Below, in pieces: positions 49,835 through 58,427 of a stretch of 64,000 nucleotides of DNA (position 1 is its first letter; the number at the start of each line of letters is the position of its first letter). The stretch is taken from contig NZ_FNYE01000014.1 in the NCBI RefSeq assembly GCF_900108945.1, forward strand, positions 1-64,000. The letters run 5' to 3'. The notes under the pieces were generated by a model. It worked only from the letters and a program-made list of their open reading frames with translations, had not been told where the DNA came from and searched no databases. The translations under genes were made by a program, and so were the position numbers. Source of the stretch: Paraburkholderia diazotrophica (GTDB taxonomy: Bacteria; Pseudomonadota; Gammaproteobacteria; Burkholderiales; Burkholderiaceae).

Positions 49835-50530
49835 ATGCTGCAAATCGTTGGGTCTAAGACCCGTCTTGGCAGTCTGATGCGCACGCTGGCTTTCGGCGCA
49901 TCGATGCTTGTCGCGTCGCATGCATTCGCGAGCGGCACTGAGCAACTGAAGCAGTTCGTGTCGCAAGTGCGTTCGGCCCGCGGCGAATTCGTGCAAACGG
50001 AAGTGCGCGCACCCAGCAACGCGCAGCAACAGGCGAGCGGCGTGCTGTCGACGCAAGGCACGACGCAGAACAAGGTGTCGAGCGGCACGTTCACGTTCGC
50101 GCGGCCGGGCAAGTTCATCTGGGCGTATGAGAAGCCGTACGCGCAGCTGCTGCAGGCCGACGGCGACAAGCTCTACGTCTACGACAAGGACCTGAACCAG
50201 GTGACGGTGCGCAAGCTGGGCGGCGCGCTCGGCGCGAGCCCGGCGGCGATCCTGTTCGGCAGCAACGATCTCGAGAAGAACTTCACGTTGAAGGACGCGG
50301 GGGTGAAGGCGGGCATCGACTGGCTAGAACTGATTCCGAAGTCGAAGGACACGCAGTTTCAGCGCGTCGGCATTGGCTTTCGTGACGGCAACCTCGAAGC
50401 AATGGAATTGCACGACGTCTTCGGCAACGTGACGCTGCTGAAATTCTCGAACATCCAGAAGAACCCATCGCTGCCCGCTGATGCGTTCAAGTTCACGGTG
50501 CCGAAGGGCGCCGACGTGATCAACGGCTAA
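49835..50530 (+). CDS. lolA: Outer-membrane lipoprotein carrier protein LolA
   Basis: A 231-aa periplasmic chaperone that receives lipoproteins from LolCDE and hands them to LolB. The signal peptide (LGSLMRTLAFGASMLVASHAFA) is followed by EQLKQFVSQVRSARGEFVQT, the FARPGKFIWAYEKPY segment and a C-terminal FKFTVPKGADVI. The ATG at 49835 has AGGGAGA seven bases upstream; 28 further upstream codons are open but non-signal-like. It follows ftsK in the usual order; rarA, the expected next gene, has been displaced by about 3.8 kb holding 50550-54052. Confidence 0.94.
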   Translation: MLQIVGSKTRLGSLMRTLAFGASMLVASHAFASGTEQLKQFVSQVRSARGEFVQTEVRAPSNAQQQASGVLSTQGTTQNKVSSGTFTFARPGKFIWAYEKPYAQLLQADGDKLYVYDKDLNQVTVRKLGGALGASPAAILFGSNDLEKNFTLKDAGVKAGIDWLELIPKSKDTQFQRVGIGFRDGNLEAMELHDVFGNVTLLKFSNIQKNPSLPADAFKFTVPKGADVING

Positions 50531-50549
50531 ACGCTGCGCTTCCCCGCAA

Positions 50550-51464
50550 TCACATTTGAAGGCCGGGCGCCGGATGCGCGGCCTTCATATCGTCGATAAA
50601 CGCATCGACGATATCCGTCCGATGCTGCCGCGCGCGCGTGACCATGTGAAACGCGACGCGGTAGCGCATCTGCTGCGCGTTCAGCGCGGCGAGCAAACCC
50701 TCCTTCACATACGGCGCGGCGAAATGCCCCGGCAGATAGCCGAGGTGATGGCCCGACAGCACGAGCATCGCGACGGCTTCCATGTTGTCGGCGAGAGCGG
50801 TGACGTTGCGCGGCGTCGTCGATGCCTCGGCCTCGGGCAGCGGATAGCTGCGCCACGCCCATTCGTGCTGCGCGGCTTGCGTCGGCGTCACGCTGCCCGC
50901 TTGAGCGAACAGCGGATGCCTCTTCGCGCAGTACGCGAACTGTTCCTCGGAAAAGATCTCCGTGTACTCAAGCGACGGCACGCGATGCCAGAAATACCCG
51001 ATACCGATCTGAATTCGTCCGCTTAACAGCAACTCTTCGAGTTCGCCGGGCGAGCGCACGAGAATTGAAAATCGCACGGATTCGTCGCGCGCGCGGAAAC
51101 GCGCAATTGCATCGCTGATTCGCGCACTTTCCGACACCGGTGTATGACCGATCATCCCGATTCCGAGCGTGCCCACGAGCTTCCGGCCGACGTTGCGCGC
51201 TTGCGCGCCGAACGCATCGACGGCGGAAAGCAGCGTGCGCGCCGCGTCGACGAACTGCTCTCCTCTCGCGGTCAGGCTAAATCCGCTGCGGCCGCGTTCG
51301 CACAACCGGTAGCCGAGTCGCGTTTCCAGTGTCGATAGCTGGGTGCTGATGGTCGATTGGCCTACGTTCAATGTAGCCTGAGCAGGCGAAATTCCACCTG
51401 CGTCCGCGATGGCGAGGAAGACGCGGATCAGGCGCAAATCGAGATCGGTGAGTTGGGAGAACAT
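50550..51464 (-). CDS. LysR family transcriptional regulator
   Basis: A 304-aa LTTR. The N-terminal winged helix (LRLIRVFLAIADAGGISPAQATLNVGQSTISTQLSTLE, cited in parts) is followed by the linker helix and a substrate-binding domain starting VGTLGIGMIGHTPVS. The gene is divergent from the agmatinase-type gene with 162 bases between, the usual LysR layout, so it probably controls that gene in response to an amine or guanidino compound. A palindrome at 51489 lies 25 bases from its start. It is convergent with lolA. Confidence 0.9.
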   Translation of the reverse strand: MFSQLTDLDLRLIRVFLAIADAGGISPAQATLNVGQSTISTQLSTLETRLGYRLCERGRSGFSLTARGEQFVDAARTLLSAVDAFGAQARNVGRKLVGTLGIGMIGHTPVSESARISDAIARFRARDESVRFSILVRSPGELEELLLSGRIQIGIGYFWHRVPSLEYTEIFSEEQFAYCAKRHPLFAQAGSVTPTQAAQHEWAWRSYPLPEAEASTTPRNVTALADNMEAVAMLVLSGHHLGYLPGHFAAPYVKEGLLAALNAQQMRYRVAFHMVTRARQHRTDIVDAFIDDMKAAHPAPGLQM

Positions 51465-51488
51465 GCGGCAGGATACATCGATGCGGAT

Positions 51489-51510
51489 CGATGTGAAGTT
51501 TATTTCATCG
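51489..51510. promoter_or_regulatory. Possible LysR-type operator
   Basis: CGATG-N12-CATCG with an internal GAA...TTC tendency, an interrupted dyad containing a T-N11-A core, in the 162-base divergent region between the LysR gene and the ureohydrolase gene. Confidence 0.4.
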
Positions 51511-51626
51511 GCATTTTATGTCCGCCGGAACCGCACAAAAATGAGAAACGTCCCAGTGCCGCGCGCTTTGCGGCGTCTGGATTCCTCGCTTTATTGAGAC
51601 GTTGTGATTGCCATTGGCGAACTACG

Positions 51627-52619
51627 ATGAATACTTCCTCGAATTTCGTTTCCCCGGACCTCACGGAGCGCCCGCAGCCGTTGTCGGGCAACGCGATGAC
51701 GCGCGCGGGCGGCATTGCCACGATGATGCGGCTGCCGAACGTCGGATCGCCGCAAGGGCTCGATGTCTGTTTCGTCGGCGTGCCGTTCGATCTGGGCACG
51801 TCGAACCGCACGGGCGCGCGCTTCGGCCCGCGCCAGATCCGCGTCGAATCGGTGTTGCTGCGCCCGTACAACATGGCGACGCGCGCCGCGCCGTTCGACT
51901 CGCTGCGCGTCGCGGACGTCGGCGACGTTGCGATCAATCCGTACAACCTCCTGGATTCGATCGGCCGGATTGAGCGCGCTTACGACGAAATCCTCCAACA
52001 CGGGACGAAGCCGATCACGCTCGGCGGCGATCACACGATCGCGCTGCCGATCCTGCGATCAATTCACCGTAAATATGGCAAGGTCGGTCTGATTCACGTC
52101 GACGCGCACGCGGACGTCAACGACACGATGATGGGCGAGAAGATCGCGCACGGCACGCCGTTTCGCCGTGCGGTCGAAGAGGGGCTGCTGGATTGCGAGC
52201 GCGTCGTGCAGATCGGCCTGCGCGGCACGGGCTACGCGGCCGAAGACTTCGACTGGTGCCGCGATCAGGGCTTCGAGGTCGTGCAGGCGGAAGCGTGCTG
52301 GAATCAGTCGCTGGCGCCGCTGATGTCACGCGTGCGCGAGAAGATGGGCGACGGCCCGGTGTACATCACGTTCGATATCGACGGCATCGATCCCGCTTTT
52401 GCGCCGGGCACGGGCACGCCCGAGATCGCCGGGCTGACCGTGCCGCAGGCGCTCGAGATCATTCGGGGCGCGCATGGGCTGAATATCGTGGGCTGCGATC
52501 TGGTGGAAGTCGCGCCGCCATACGATCCGTTCGGCACGACGGCGCTGCTCGGCGCCAATCTCGCGTTCGAAATGCTGTGTGTGCTGCCGGGTGTCGAGTA
52601 TCGCCCAGCGACGCGATAA
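51627..52619 (+). CDS. speB: Agmatinase / guanidinobutyrase-type ureohydrolase
   Basis: A 330-aa manganese ureohydrolase. All metal motifs are present: GGDHT, VDAHADVND and FDIDGIDPAFAPGTGTPE. The length and the N-terminal segment MTRAGGIATMMRLP fit agmatinases and the closely related guanidinobutyrase (GbuA) and guanidinopropionase. It would release urea from agmatine or a guanidino acid. The divergent LysR regulator fits a catabolic guanidino role, so the symbol is tentative. The ATG at 51627 has no strong ribosome site. Confidence 0.86.
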   Translation: MNTSSNFVSPDLTERPQPLSGNAMTRAGGIATMMRLPNVGSPQGLDVCFVGVPFDLGTSNRTGARFGPRQIRVESVLLRPYNMATRAAPFDSLRVADVGDVAINPYNLLDSIGRIERAYDEILQHGTKPITLGGDHTIALPILRSIHRKYGKVGLIHVDAHADVNDTMMGEKIAHGTPFRRAVEEGLLDCERVVQIGLRGTGYAAEDFDWCRDQGFEVVQAEACWNQSLAPLMSRVREKMGDGPVYITFDIDGIDPAFAPGTGTPEIAGLTVPQALEIIRGAHGLNIVGCDLVEVAPPYDPFGTTALLGANLAFEMLCVLPGVEYRPATR

Positions 52620-52684
52620 GCCGTAGTACATGACGGCGGCTGAAAAGCGCCGTCGGCGACGAGACGGTTCCGAAGATCGTCGAA

Positions 52685-52716
52685 ACAACGCCCATGACGT
52701 CCGTCATGGGCGTTGT
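52685..52716. terminator. Bidirectional terminator-like inverted repeat
   Basis: ACAACGCCCATGACG / CGTCATGGGCGTTGT with a two-base centre, a perfect 15-bp dyad between the convergent ureohydrolase and permease genes. It has only a weak U-tract. Confidence 0.7.
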
Positions 52717-52735
52717 CGTTTCTGATGGATACAGC

Positions 52736-54052
52736 CTACGCGTAAGCCTGCTTGCGCGTCGACACGAACGCCAGATAGCACAGCCCGCCGATCGCCAGCG
52801 CGGGCAGCGTCGCGCCGAGATTCGGCAGCCACTGATTGATCGCCTGATACGCGGCAATGCCGATCGCCCACGCGACGAACGCGCTCACGTGCCAGCCGCC
52901 CGAGAAGCCATAGCGGCCTTGCGTATCGGCGAGCGAGCCTGCGTCGATGCGGCGCCGGCGCACGATGAAGTGATCGGCCAGCACCACGCCGAACAGCGGC
53001 GCGAACACCGAGCCGATCAGCAGCAGGAAGTTCTGATACTTCGCCATCGGCACGAGCAGCGCGATTAGCGTGCACAGCCCGCCAAACGCGGCCGACAGCA
53101 TCGGCACGCTTGCGCGCGTCCAGAAAGTACCCGTCGATACAGCTGCCGAGTGCACGTCGGCGAACGCATTGTCGATTTCGTCGATCAGCACCAGCAGCAG
53201 CGCGAGGCCGCCGCCTGCTTGTGCGAGCGCCGTCGTCAGCAGCGCGTCGCCGCCGCCCGCGGCAAGCCCGTACACCGCGCCAAGCACATAGAACCAGATA
53301 TTCGCAATGCCATAGCCGAACAGCGTGCCGCGGAACGTCTCGCCCGCTTTTCGGCCGAAACGCGTGTAGTCGGCGATCAGCGGCAGCCACGACAGCGGCA
53401 TCGCGACGACGAGATCGACGGCGCCGCCGAACGACATCTCGCCATTGCCCGGACGATGCATCAGCGTGCCCACGTCGTGCTGCGCCAGCACGGCCCAGGT
53501 CAGCCACGCGGCGCCCGCGAGCAGCAGCCAGATGCCCCACGTCCGCAGAAATCGCCGCACGAACGACAGCGGACCGCTGATCGCGAGCAGCGTCGCGAGC
53601 ACGCCGAAGATCAGCGTCCAGATCAGCGGCGCGGAAAAGCCGAAGGCCTGCTTCGAGAGCGCGTCGGCGGAATCGCGCATCACGATCACTTCGAACGCGC
53701 CCCAGCCGACCAGCTGGATCATGTTCAGCACGGCGGGAATCGACGCGCCCCGCACGCCGAGCGTCGGACGCAGCGACGACATCGCCGCGAGCCCCGTGTC
53801 GGTGCCGATCACGCCCGCGAGCGCGAGCAGCACGACGCCGATCACACTGCCGATCGCGATCGCCAGCAGCGCGTGTGGCAGCGACAGGCCCGGCACGAGC
53901 AGCGCGCCGGCCTGCGCGACCAGCAGGCCGATGCCGAGCGAAAACCACAGCGCGAATGCGTCGCCCGTCCTGAACGCGCGGCGCGAATCCGGCACCGGCT
54001 TGAGCGGAGCGTAAGTCGAACCGGCCTCGCCGGTCATGGAATCTTGAGTCAT
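52736..54052 (-). CDS. NCS1 family permease (cytosine / hydroxymethylpyrimidine type)
   Basis: A 438-aa transporter with about twelve helices of the nucleobase-cation symporter 1 family. The pattern (ALWFSLGIGLLVAQAGALLVPGLS, GVRGASIPAVLNMIQLVGWGAFE, MPLSWLPLIADYTRF, GDALLTTALAQAGG, in parts) is nearest to CytX, a putative hydroxymethylpyrimidine permease, and CodB. No thiamine gene or riboswitch is adjacent, so the substrate is open. The start at 54052 (MTQDSMTGEAG) is the first of two close ATGs. It is divergent from rarA. Confidence 0.82.
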   Translation of the reverse strand: MTQDSMTGEAGSTYAPLKPVPDSRRAFRTGDAFALWFSLGIGLLVAQAGALLVPGLSLPHALLAIAIGSVIGVVLLALAGVIGTDTGLAAMSSLRPTLGVRGASIPAVLNMIQLVGWGAFEVIVMRDSADALSKQAFGFSAPLIWTLIFGVLATLLAISGPLSFVRRFLRTWGIWLLLAGAAWLTWAVLAQHDVGTLMHRPGNGEMSFGGAVDLVVAMPLSWLPLIADYTRFGRKAGETFRGTLFGYGIANIWFYVLGAVYGLAAGGGDALLTTALAQAGGGLALLLVLIDEIDNAFADVHSAAVSTGTFWTRASVPMLSAAFGGLCTLIALLVPMAKYQNFLLLIGSVFAPLFGVVLADHFIVRRRRIDAGSLADTQGRYGFSGGWHVSAFVAWAIGIAAYQAINQWLPNLGATLPALAIGGLCYLAFVSTRKQAYA

Positions 54053-54345
54053 CGAATCTCTTTCCTGTCTGTCGTTATCGGGTCGTCGCCGTTGCGGCCG
54101 TCGATGCGTCCATGTTTCGTCACGGTACGCGCATTGCCTCTCAGAAAGCGCCTATGACGTTTGCCGCCGGCTTTGCTGTGCCGCGGCTGTCATAATGCAC
54201 AACTCTGCATGCGCCGCCGTTCGCCCGCTGGTGGTTTGACGCGGTTGCATGCCGTTCAGGGGCAGATCGTCGCGTGTCCCATCAAGTGCATGTGATGCAT
54301 CGTGACGGTCTATACCCGAAAAGCCGAGATTATCCCCAAAACGCC

Positions 54346-55656
54346 ATGTTTGAAGAAACCCGCGCCAACGTTCCCCTCGCCGAGCGCCTGCGGCCGCGCA
54401 GCATCGACGAAGTCATCGGACAAAAGCATCTGCTGGGCCCGAACAAGCCGCTGCGCGTCGCGTTCGAGTCCGGCGAAGCGCACTCGATGATCCTCTGGGG
54501 CCCGCCGGGCGTCGGCAAGACGACGCTCGCGCGCCTGATGGCCGACGCGTTCAACGCGGAGTTCATCGCGCTGTCGGCGGTGCTCTCGGGTGTGAAAGAC
54601 ATCCGCGAAGCCGTCGAGACGGCGCAGATCCATCGCGCGAACGGCCACCAGACGCTCGTGTTCGTCGACGAAGTGCATCGCTTCAACAAGAGCCAGCAAG
54701 ACGCATTCTTGCCGCATGTCGAGTCCGGGCTGTTCGTGTTCGTCGGCGCGACGACGGAGAACCCGTCGTTCGAGGTCAACAGCGCGTTGCTGTCGCGGGC
54801 GGCCGTCTACGTGCTCAAGAGCCTCGATGCCGACGAGCAGCGCGAACTGCTGGACCGCGCGCAACAGGAACTGGGCGGCTTCACGTTTACCGACGAGGCG
54901 CGCGACGCGCTGATCGGTTCCGCCGACGGCGACGGCCGCAAGCTGCTGAACAACATGGAAATCGTCGCGCGCGCGGCGGCGCGGCAGAACAAGACTGAGA
55001 TCGACGGCGAACTACTCGCGAGCGCGCTCGCCGAAAACCTGCGCCGCTTCGACAAGGGCGGCGACGCGTTCTACGACCAGATCAGCGCGCTTCACAAGTC
55101 GGTGCGCGGCAGCAATCCCGACGGCGCGCTGTACTGGTTCTGCCGCATGCTCGACGGCGGCGCGGACCCGCGCTATCTGTCGCGGCGCATCGTGCGCATG
55201 GCGTGGGAGGACATCGGCCTCGCCGATCCACGCGCCGCGCGCATCGCGCTCGACGCTGCCGAAACCTACGAGCGCCTCGGCACGCCCGAAGGCGAGCTCG
55301 CGCTTGCGCAGGCCGTGATCTATCTGGCCGTCGCGCCGAAATCGAACGCGGGCTACAACGCGTACAACGCGGCGCGCGGTTTCATCGGCAAGGACCAGTC
55401 GCGCGCGGTGCCGATCCACCTGCGCAACGCGCCGACGAAGCTGATGAAGGAGCTCGGCTACGGTCATGAATACCGCTACGCGCACGACGAACCAGACGCG
55501 TACGCGGCAGGCGAAACCTATCTGCCCGACGGCATGCGCGAGCCACGCTGGTATCAGCCGACGCCGCGCGGGCTCGAAGGCAAGATCGGCGAGAAGCTCA
55601 CGCGCCTTGCCGAACTCGATGCGCAATGGCGCAGCGGGAACAGGAAGAAGAGCTGA
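54346..55656 (+). CDS. rarA: Replication-associated recombination protein A (RarA/MgsA)
   Basis: A 436-aa AAA+ ATPase that acts at stalled forks. It begins LAERLRPRSIDEVIGQKHLLG, then Walker A GPPGVGKTTLA, Walker B LVFVDEVHRFNKSQQDAFLP and sensor 1 GATTENPSFEVN. The C-terminal tetramerisation region contains YWFCRMLDGGADPRYLSRRI. The ATG at 54346 gives the normal length; a GTG 24 codons upstream adds nothing conserved. It precedes serS by 96 bases, an order conserved across Proteobacteria. Confidence 0.95.
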   Translation: MFEETRANVPLAERLRPRSIDEVIGQKHLLGPNKPLRVAFESGEAHSMILWGPPGVGKTTLARLMADAFNAEFIALSAVLSGVKDIREAVETAQIHRANGHQTLVFVDEVHRFNKSQQDAFLPHVESGLFVFVGATTENPSFEVNSALLSRAAVYVLKSLDADEQRELLDRAQQELGGFTFTDEARDALIGSADGDGRKLLNNMEIVARAAARQNKTEIDGELLASALAENLRRFDKGGDAFYDQISALHKSVRGSNPDGALYWFCRMLDGGADPRYLSRRIVRMAWEDIGLADPRAARIALDAAETYERLGTPEGELALAQAVIYLAVAPKSNAGYNAYNAARGFIGKDQSRAVPIHLRNAPTKLMKELGYGHEYRYAHDEPDAYAAGETYLPDGMREPRWYQPTPRGLEGKIGEKLTRLAELDAQWRSGNRKKS

Positions 55657-55752
55657 TCGACCGCGCTTTGCGCCAGACCCGACAATGCCGCCGGCGACCC
55701 GCGCCGGTGCGCTAAAATCGCCCATTCACACAACGAACTGTTGCCCCATCCC

Positions 55753-57051
55753 ATGCTTGACATCCAGCTGCTGCGCAAAGATATCGACGGCGTCGCGAAA
55801 CGCCTCGCCGATCGCGGCTTTAACCTCGACGTCGCGGCTTTCTCCGCGCTCGAAGCCGAACGCCGCGCGATCCAGACCCGTACCGAAGAGCTCCAGGCGA
55901 AGCGCAACAGTCTGTCGAAGCAGATCGGCGCGATGAAAGGGCGCGGCGAGGATACTTCGGCGGTGATGGCCGAAGTGGGCGGCATCGGCGACGAGATGAA
56001 GGCGTCGGCGCTCCAGCTGGAAGTGATCCAGAAGCGTTTGTCCGATCTGCTGCTCGGCGTGCCGAATCTGCCGCATGAGAGCGTTCCCGTCGGCAACGAC
56101 GAAACGCAAAATGTCGAAGTGCGCCGCTGGGGTGCGCCGCGCCAGTTCGACTTCCAGGTGAAGGATCATGTCGACGTCGGCACGCCGCTCGGTCTGGACT
56201 TCGAGATGGGCGCGAAGCTCTCCGGCGCGCGCTTCACGATGCTGCGCGGACAGATCGCGCGCCTGCATCGCGCGCTCGCGCAGTTCATGATCGACACGCA
56301 TACGCAGCAGCACGGCTACACGGAAATCTATACGCCGTACATCGTCAATCCCGAAATCCTGCTCGGCACGGGCCAGCTGCCGAAATTCGCAGACGACATG
56401 TTCCGCGTCGAAAAGGGCGGCGGCGAAAACACGGTCACGCAGTATCTGATCTCGACCTCTGAGATCTCGCTGACGAACACGGTGCGCGAGAGCATCGTCG
56501 ACGCAAGCGAGTTGCCCATCAAGCTGACGGCGCATTCGCCGTGCTTCCGCTCGGAAGCGGGCTCATATGGCCGCGACACGCGCGGCATGATCCGCCAGCA
56601 TCAGTTCGACAAGGTCGAGATGGTGCAGATCGTGTCGCCGGAAACGTCGTACGACGCGCTCGAGCAGATGGTCACGCACGCGGAGACGATTCTGCAGAAG
56701 CTTGAACTGCCGTATCGCGTGATCACGCTGTGCACGGGCGACATGGGCTTCTCGGCTTCGAAAACGTACGACCTCGAAGTGTGGCTGCCCGCGCAGAACA
56801 CGTATCGCGAGATTTCGAGCTGCTCGAATACCGAGTCGTTCCAGGCGCGACGGATGCACGCGCGCTACCGCAACCCGCAGGGCAAGCCCGAACTCGTGCA
56901 TACGCTCAACGGATCGGGGCTGGCGGTGGGCCGCACGCTCGTCGCTGTGCTGGAGAACTTCCAGAATGCCGATGGCTCGGTGACTGTGCCGGCGGCGCTG
57001 CGTCCGTATCTGGGCGGCATCGAGCGTCTGGAAGTGACGGCGGCGCGCTGA
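55753..57051 (+). CDS. serS: Serine-tRNA ligase SerS
   Basis: A 432-aa class II aminoacyl-tRNA synthetase. The N-terminal coiled-coil arm that grips the long variable arm of tRNA-Ser spans about residues 30-100. The class II motifs follow: motif 1 around TEIYTPYIVNPEIL, motif 2 SPCFRSEAGSYGRDTRGMIRQHQF (in parts) and motif 3 GSGLAVGRTLVAVLENFQ. The ATG at 55753 starts MLDIQLLRKD. A tRNA-Ser gene lies 171 bases downstream. Confidence 0.97.
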   Translation: MLDIQLLRKDIDGVAKRLADRGFNLDVAAFSALEAERRAIQTRTEELQAKRNSLSKQIGAMKGRGEDTSAVMAEVGGIGDEMKASALQLEVIQKRLSDLLLGVPNLPHESVPVGNDETQNVEVRRWGAPRQFDFQVKDHVDVGTPLGLDFEMGAKLSGARFTMLRGQIARLHRALAQFMIDTHTQQHGYTEIYTPYIVNPEILLGTGQLPKFADDMFRVEKGGGENTVTQYLISTSEISLTNTVRESIVDASELPIKLTAHSPCFRSEAGSYGRDTRGMIRQHQFDKVEMVQIVSPETSYDALEQMVTHAETILQKLELPYRVITLCTGDMGFSASKTYDLEVWLPAQNTYREISSCSNTESFQARRMHARYRNPQGKPELVHTLNGSGLAVGRTLVAVLENFQNADGSVTVPAALRPYLGGIERLEVTAAR

Positions 57052-57109
57052 GCGATCTGGGCGCGCGCCGATAGTCCAGGTCCTTTTTCAACTTCCTGCG
57101 AAAAAGGGC

Positions 57110-57138
57110 TTGGAATTCAAATGCAGCTGTTCTATAAT
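57110..57138 (+). promoter_or_regulatory. Promoter of tRNA-Ser
   Basis: TTGGAA (57110-57115), a 17-base spacer and TATAAT (57133-57138); the mature tRNA begins about 80 bases after the expected start. Confidence 0.75.
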
Positions 57139-57222
57139 CTTCGTCTCACGCAAGCAACGACCCGCTTAGCGTGAAGTCGATGTAAAGAGACAAGACCACC
57201 TTGGTGGGAGGTCAAAGAATCA

Positions 57223-57313
57223 GGAAAGGTGGCAGAGAGGTCGAATGCGCCGGACTCGAAATCCGGTATACGGTTATACCGTATCGTGGGTTCGAATCCC
57301 ACCCTTTCCGCCA
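57223..57313 (+). tRNA. tRNA-Ser(CGA)
   Basis: A 91-base serine tRNA with a long variable arm (TACGGTTATACCGTA hairpin) and encoded CCA. The acceptor GGAAAGG pairs with CCTTTCC. The anticodon arm CCGGA-CTCGAAA-TCCGG places CGA in the anticodon, and the T arm has GGTTCGAATCC. It decodes UCG. Confidence 0.97.
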
Positions 57314-57328
57314 AGATGCAAAGCGATA

Positions 57329-57350
57329 CAGGCCCTTCGGGGCCTGTTTT
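57329..57350 (+). terminator. Intrinsic terminator of tRNA-Ser
   Basis: Stem CAGGCC / GGCCTG with the loop CTTCGG, followed by TTTTCG, 16 bases after the tRNA. Confidence 0.85.
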
Positions 57351-57634
57351 CGTTTGTGCGTCGATTTTTATGCATCGATCTGCGTGTATGCGGCGACACG
57401 CAATCATCAGGCGCGATCGGGGCTTTGCGATTACAAATAGAAGCGCGTAGCTGGCCGTCCTTGTGCTTTCCTTTTCAACGTTTCGATGAAGCAGTTCCGA
57501 CATATGTTCGTCCATACACCGCGCGAAGCCTGCTAACGCTGGATGGTCCATGCGTTACGCCGCCGCATCGGCAAAAAAATGGGCATGGTCATTGCATCGT
57601 TGAAAGCGTTTGCCAACCACAATTGGAGTCCACG

Positions 57635-57865
57635 ATGACGAACACCAATGAAGCGGAAAGCACGCAACCGGAAGACCCGGCCGAAACGCCGCCGAACGAA
57701 CTCAACAAGCCAGTCGGCGATGCGCTGCCGACGCCTGTCGAGCCCGGTCTGGATCAGCCGCTGCCGGAGAAGCCAAAGTCAGACGACGAGTCAACTGATG
57801 AGCACCTGGGCGATAAGGATCCGCCTGCAGGCGTGCCTTCGCCGGGACCGTCCGAGTTCGCATAA
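57635..57865 (+). CDS. Small acidic Pro-rich protein, function unknown
   Basis: A 76-aa protein rich in Pro, Glu, Asp and Ser and without aromatic residues until the last Phe, so it is almost certainly disordered and cytoplasmic. The sequence begins MTNTNEAESTQPEDPAETPP. A TGGAG site seven bases before the ATG supports translation. A longer open frame upstream runs through the tRNA-Ser gene and can be discounted. I know no function; comparable short acidic ORFs are common in Burkholderia. Confidence 0.65.
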   Translation: MTNTNEAESTQPEDPAETPPNELNKPVGDALPTPVEPGLDQPLPEKPKSDDESTDEHLGDKDPPAGVPSPGPSEFA

Positions 57866-58427
57866 CGTCGAACGACTGCATTAACCGTCCTTTATTCGCT
57901 CAGCGGTCCGGAATACGAAATAAAACGATTAAGCGTTTCGGACCGCGCATCAAACGCCGCTTTAAATCGTTTCCGTCTCCGGAATATCCGGATTCAGCGC
58001 TTCGATAAATGGCTTCGTCGGTCCCGAAATAAAGCAAGGCTTATTTTCTCGCTGATTCGCTGATCTGCGCTTTACTAAGGTGCTCTTTGTGCATACGATG
58101 AAGTTGCACTTTTTTCCGCGCAAAGCCTGATGAACGAGTAAAAATTTAATTGCAATTGTCGGCGAAATCGCTTCGCCGGATATTTGCAGTCCATATGAAG
58201 ATTCGTATGAAGCGATCGCTGTAGTGCGGTTCTTTTTTGCTTCATGTCATTGCATTCATTGAACGATGGAATGCATTAGTAATACATAGTCGCAGCGTTA
58301 TTCGTGAAGGTGAGCCGTTGCGCGCCCGATTCCCGCGCCGTCGCACCCGTTGCATCGCGCACAACAACGAAGACGTCCGCACCTGCCGCGGCATTTCAGG
58401 TGCAAACGCCTTGAGGAACGGTAAGCC
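57866..58427. other. AT-richer intergenic region before the histidine kinase
   Basis: 562 bases, markedly richer in A and T than the surroundings. It contains an inverted repeat CGGTCCG / CGGACCG (57904-57910 and 57939-57945) and the probable kinase promoter. No ORF with a ribosome site is visible, and I found no copy of the 14-bp motif seen at 60500 and 61073. Confidence 0.5.

Noticed and set aside
52736..54052. Thiamine-pathway assignment for the NCS1 permease
   Set aside because: The protein resembles CytX, but there is no TPP riboswitch or thi gene nearby, so the substrate was left open.
57245..57634. N-terminal extension of the small acidic protein
   Set aside because: The extension starts inside tRNA-Ser and crosses its terminator; the ATG at 57635 has its own ribosome site.
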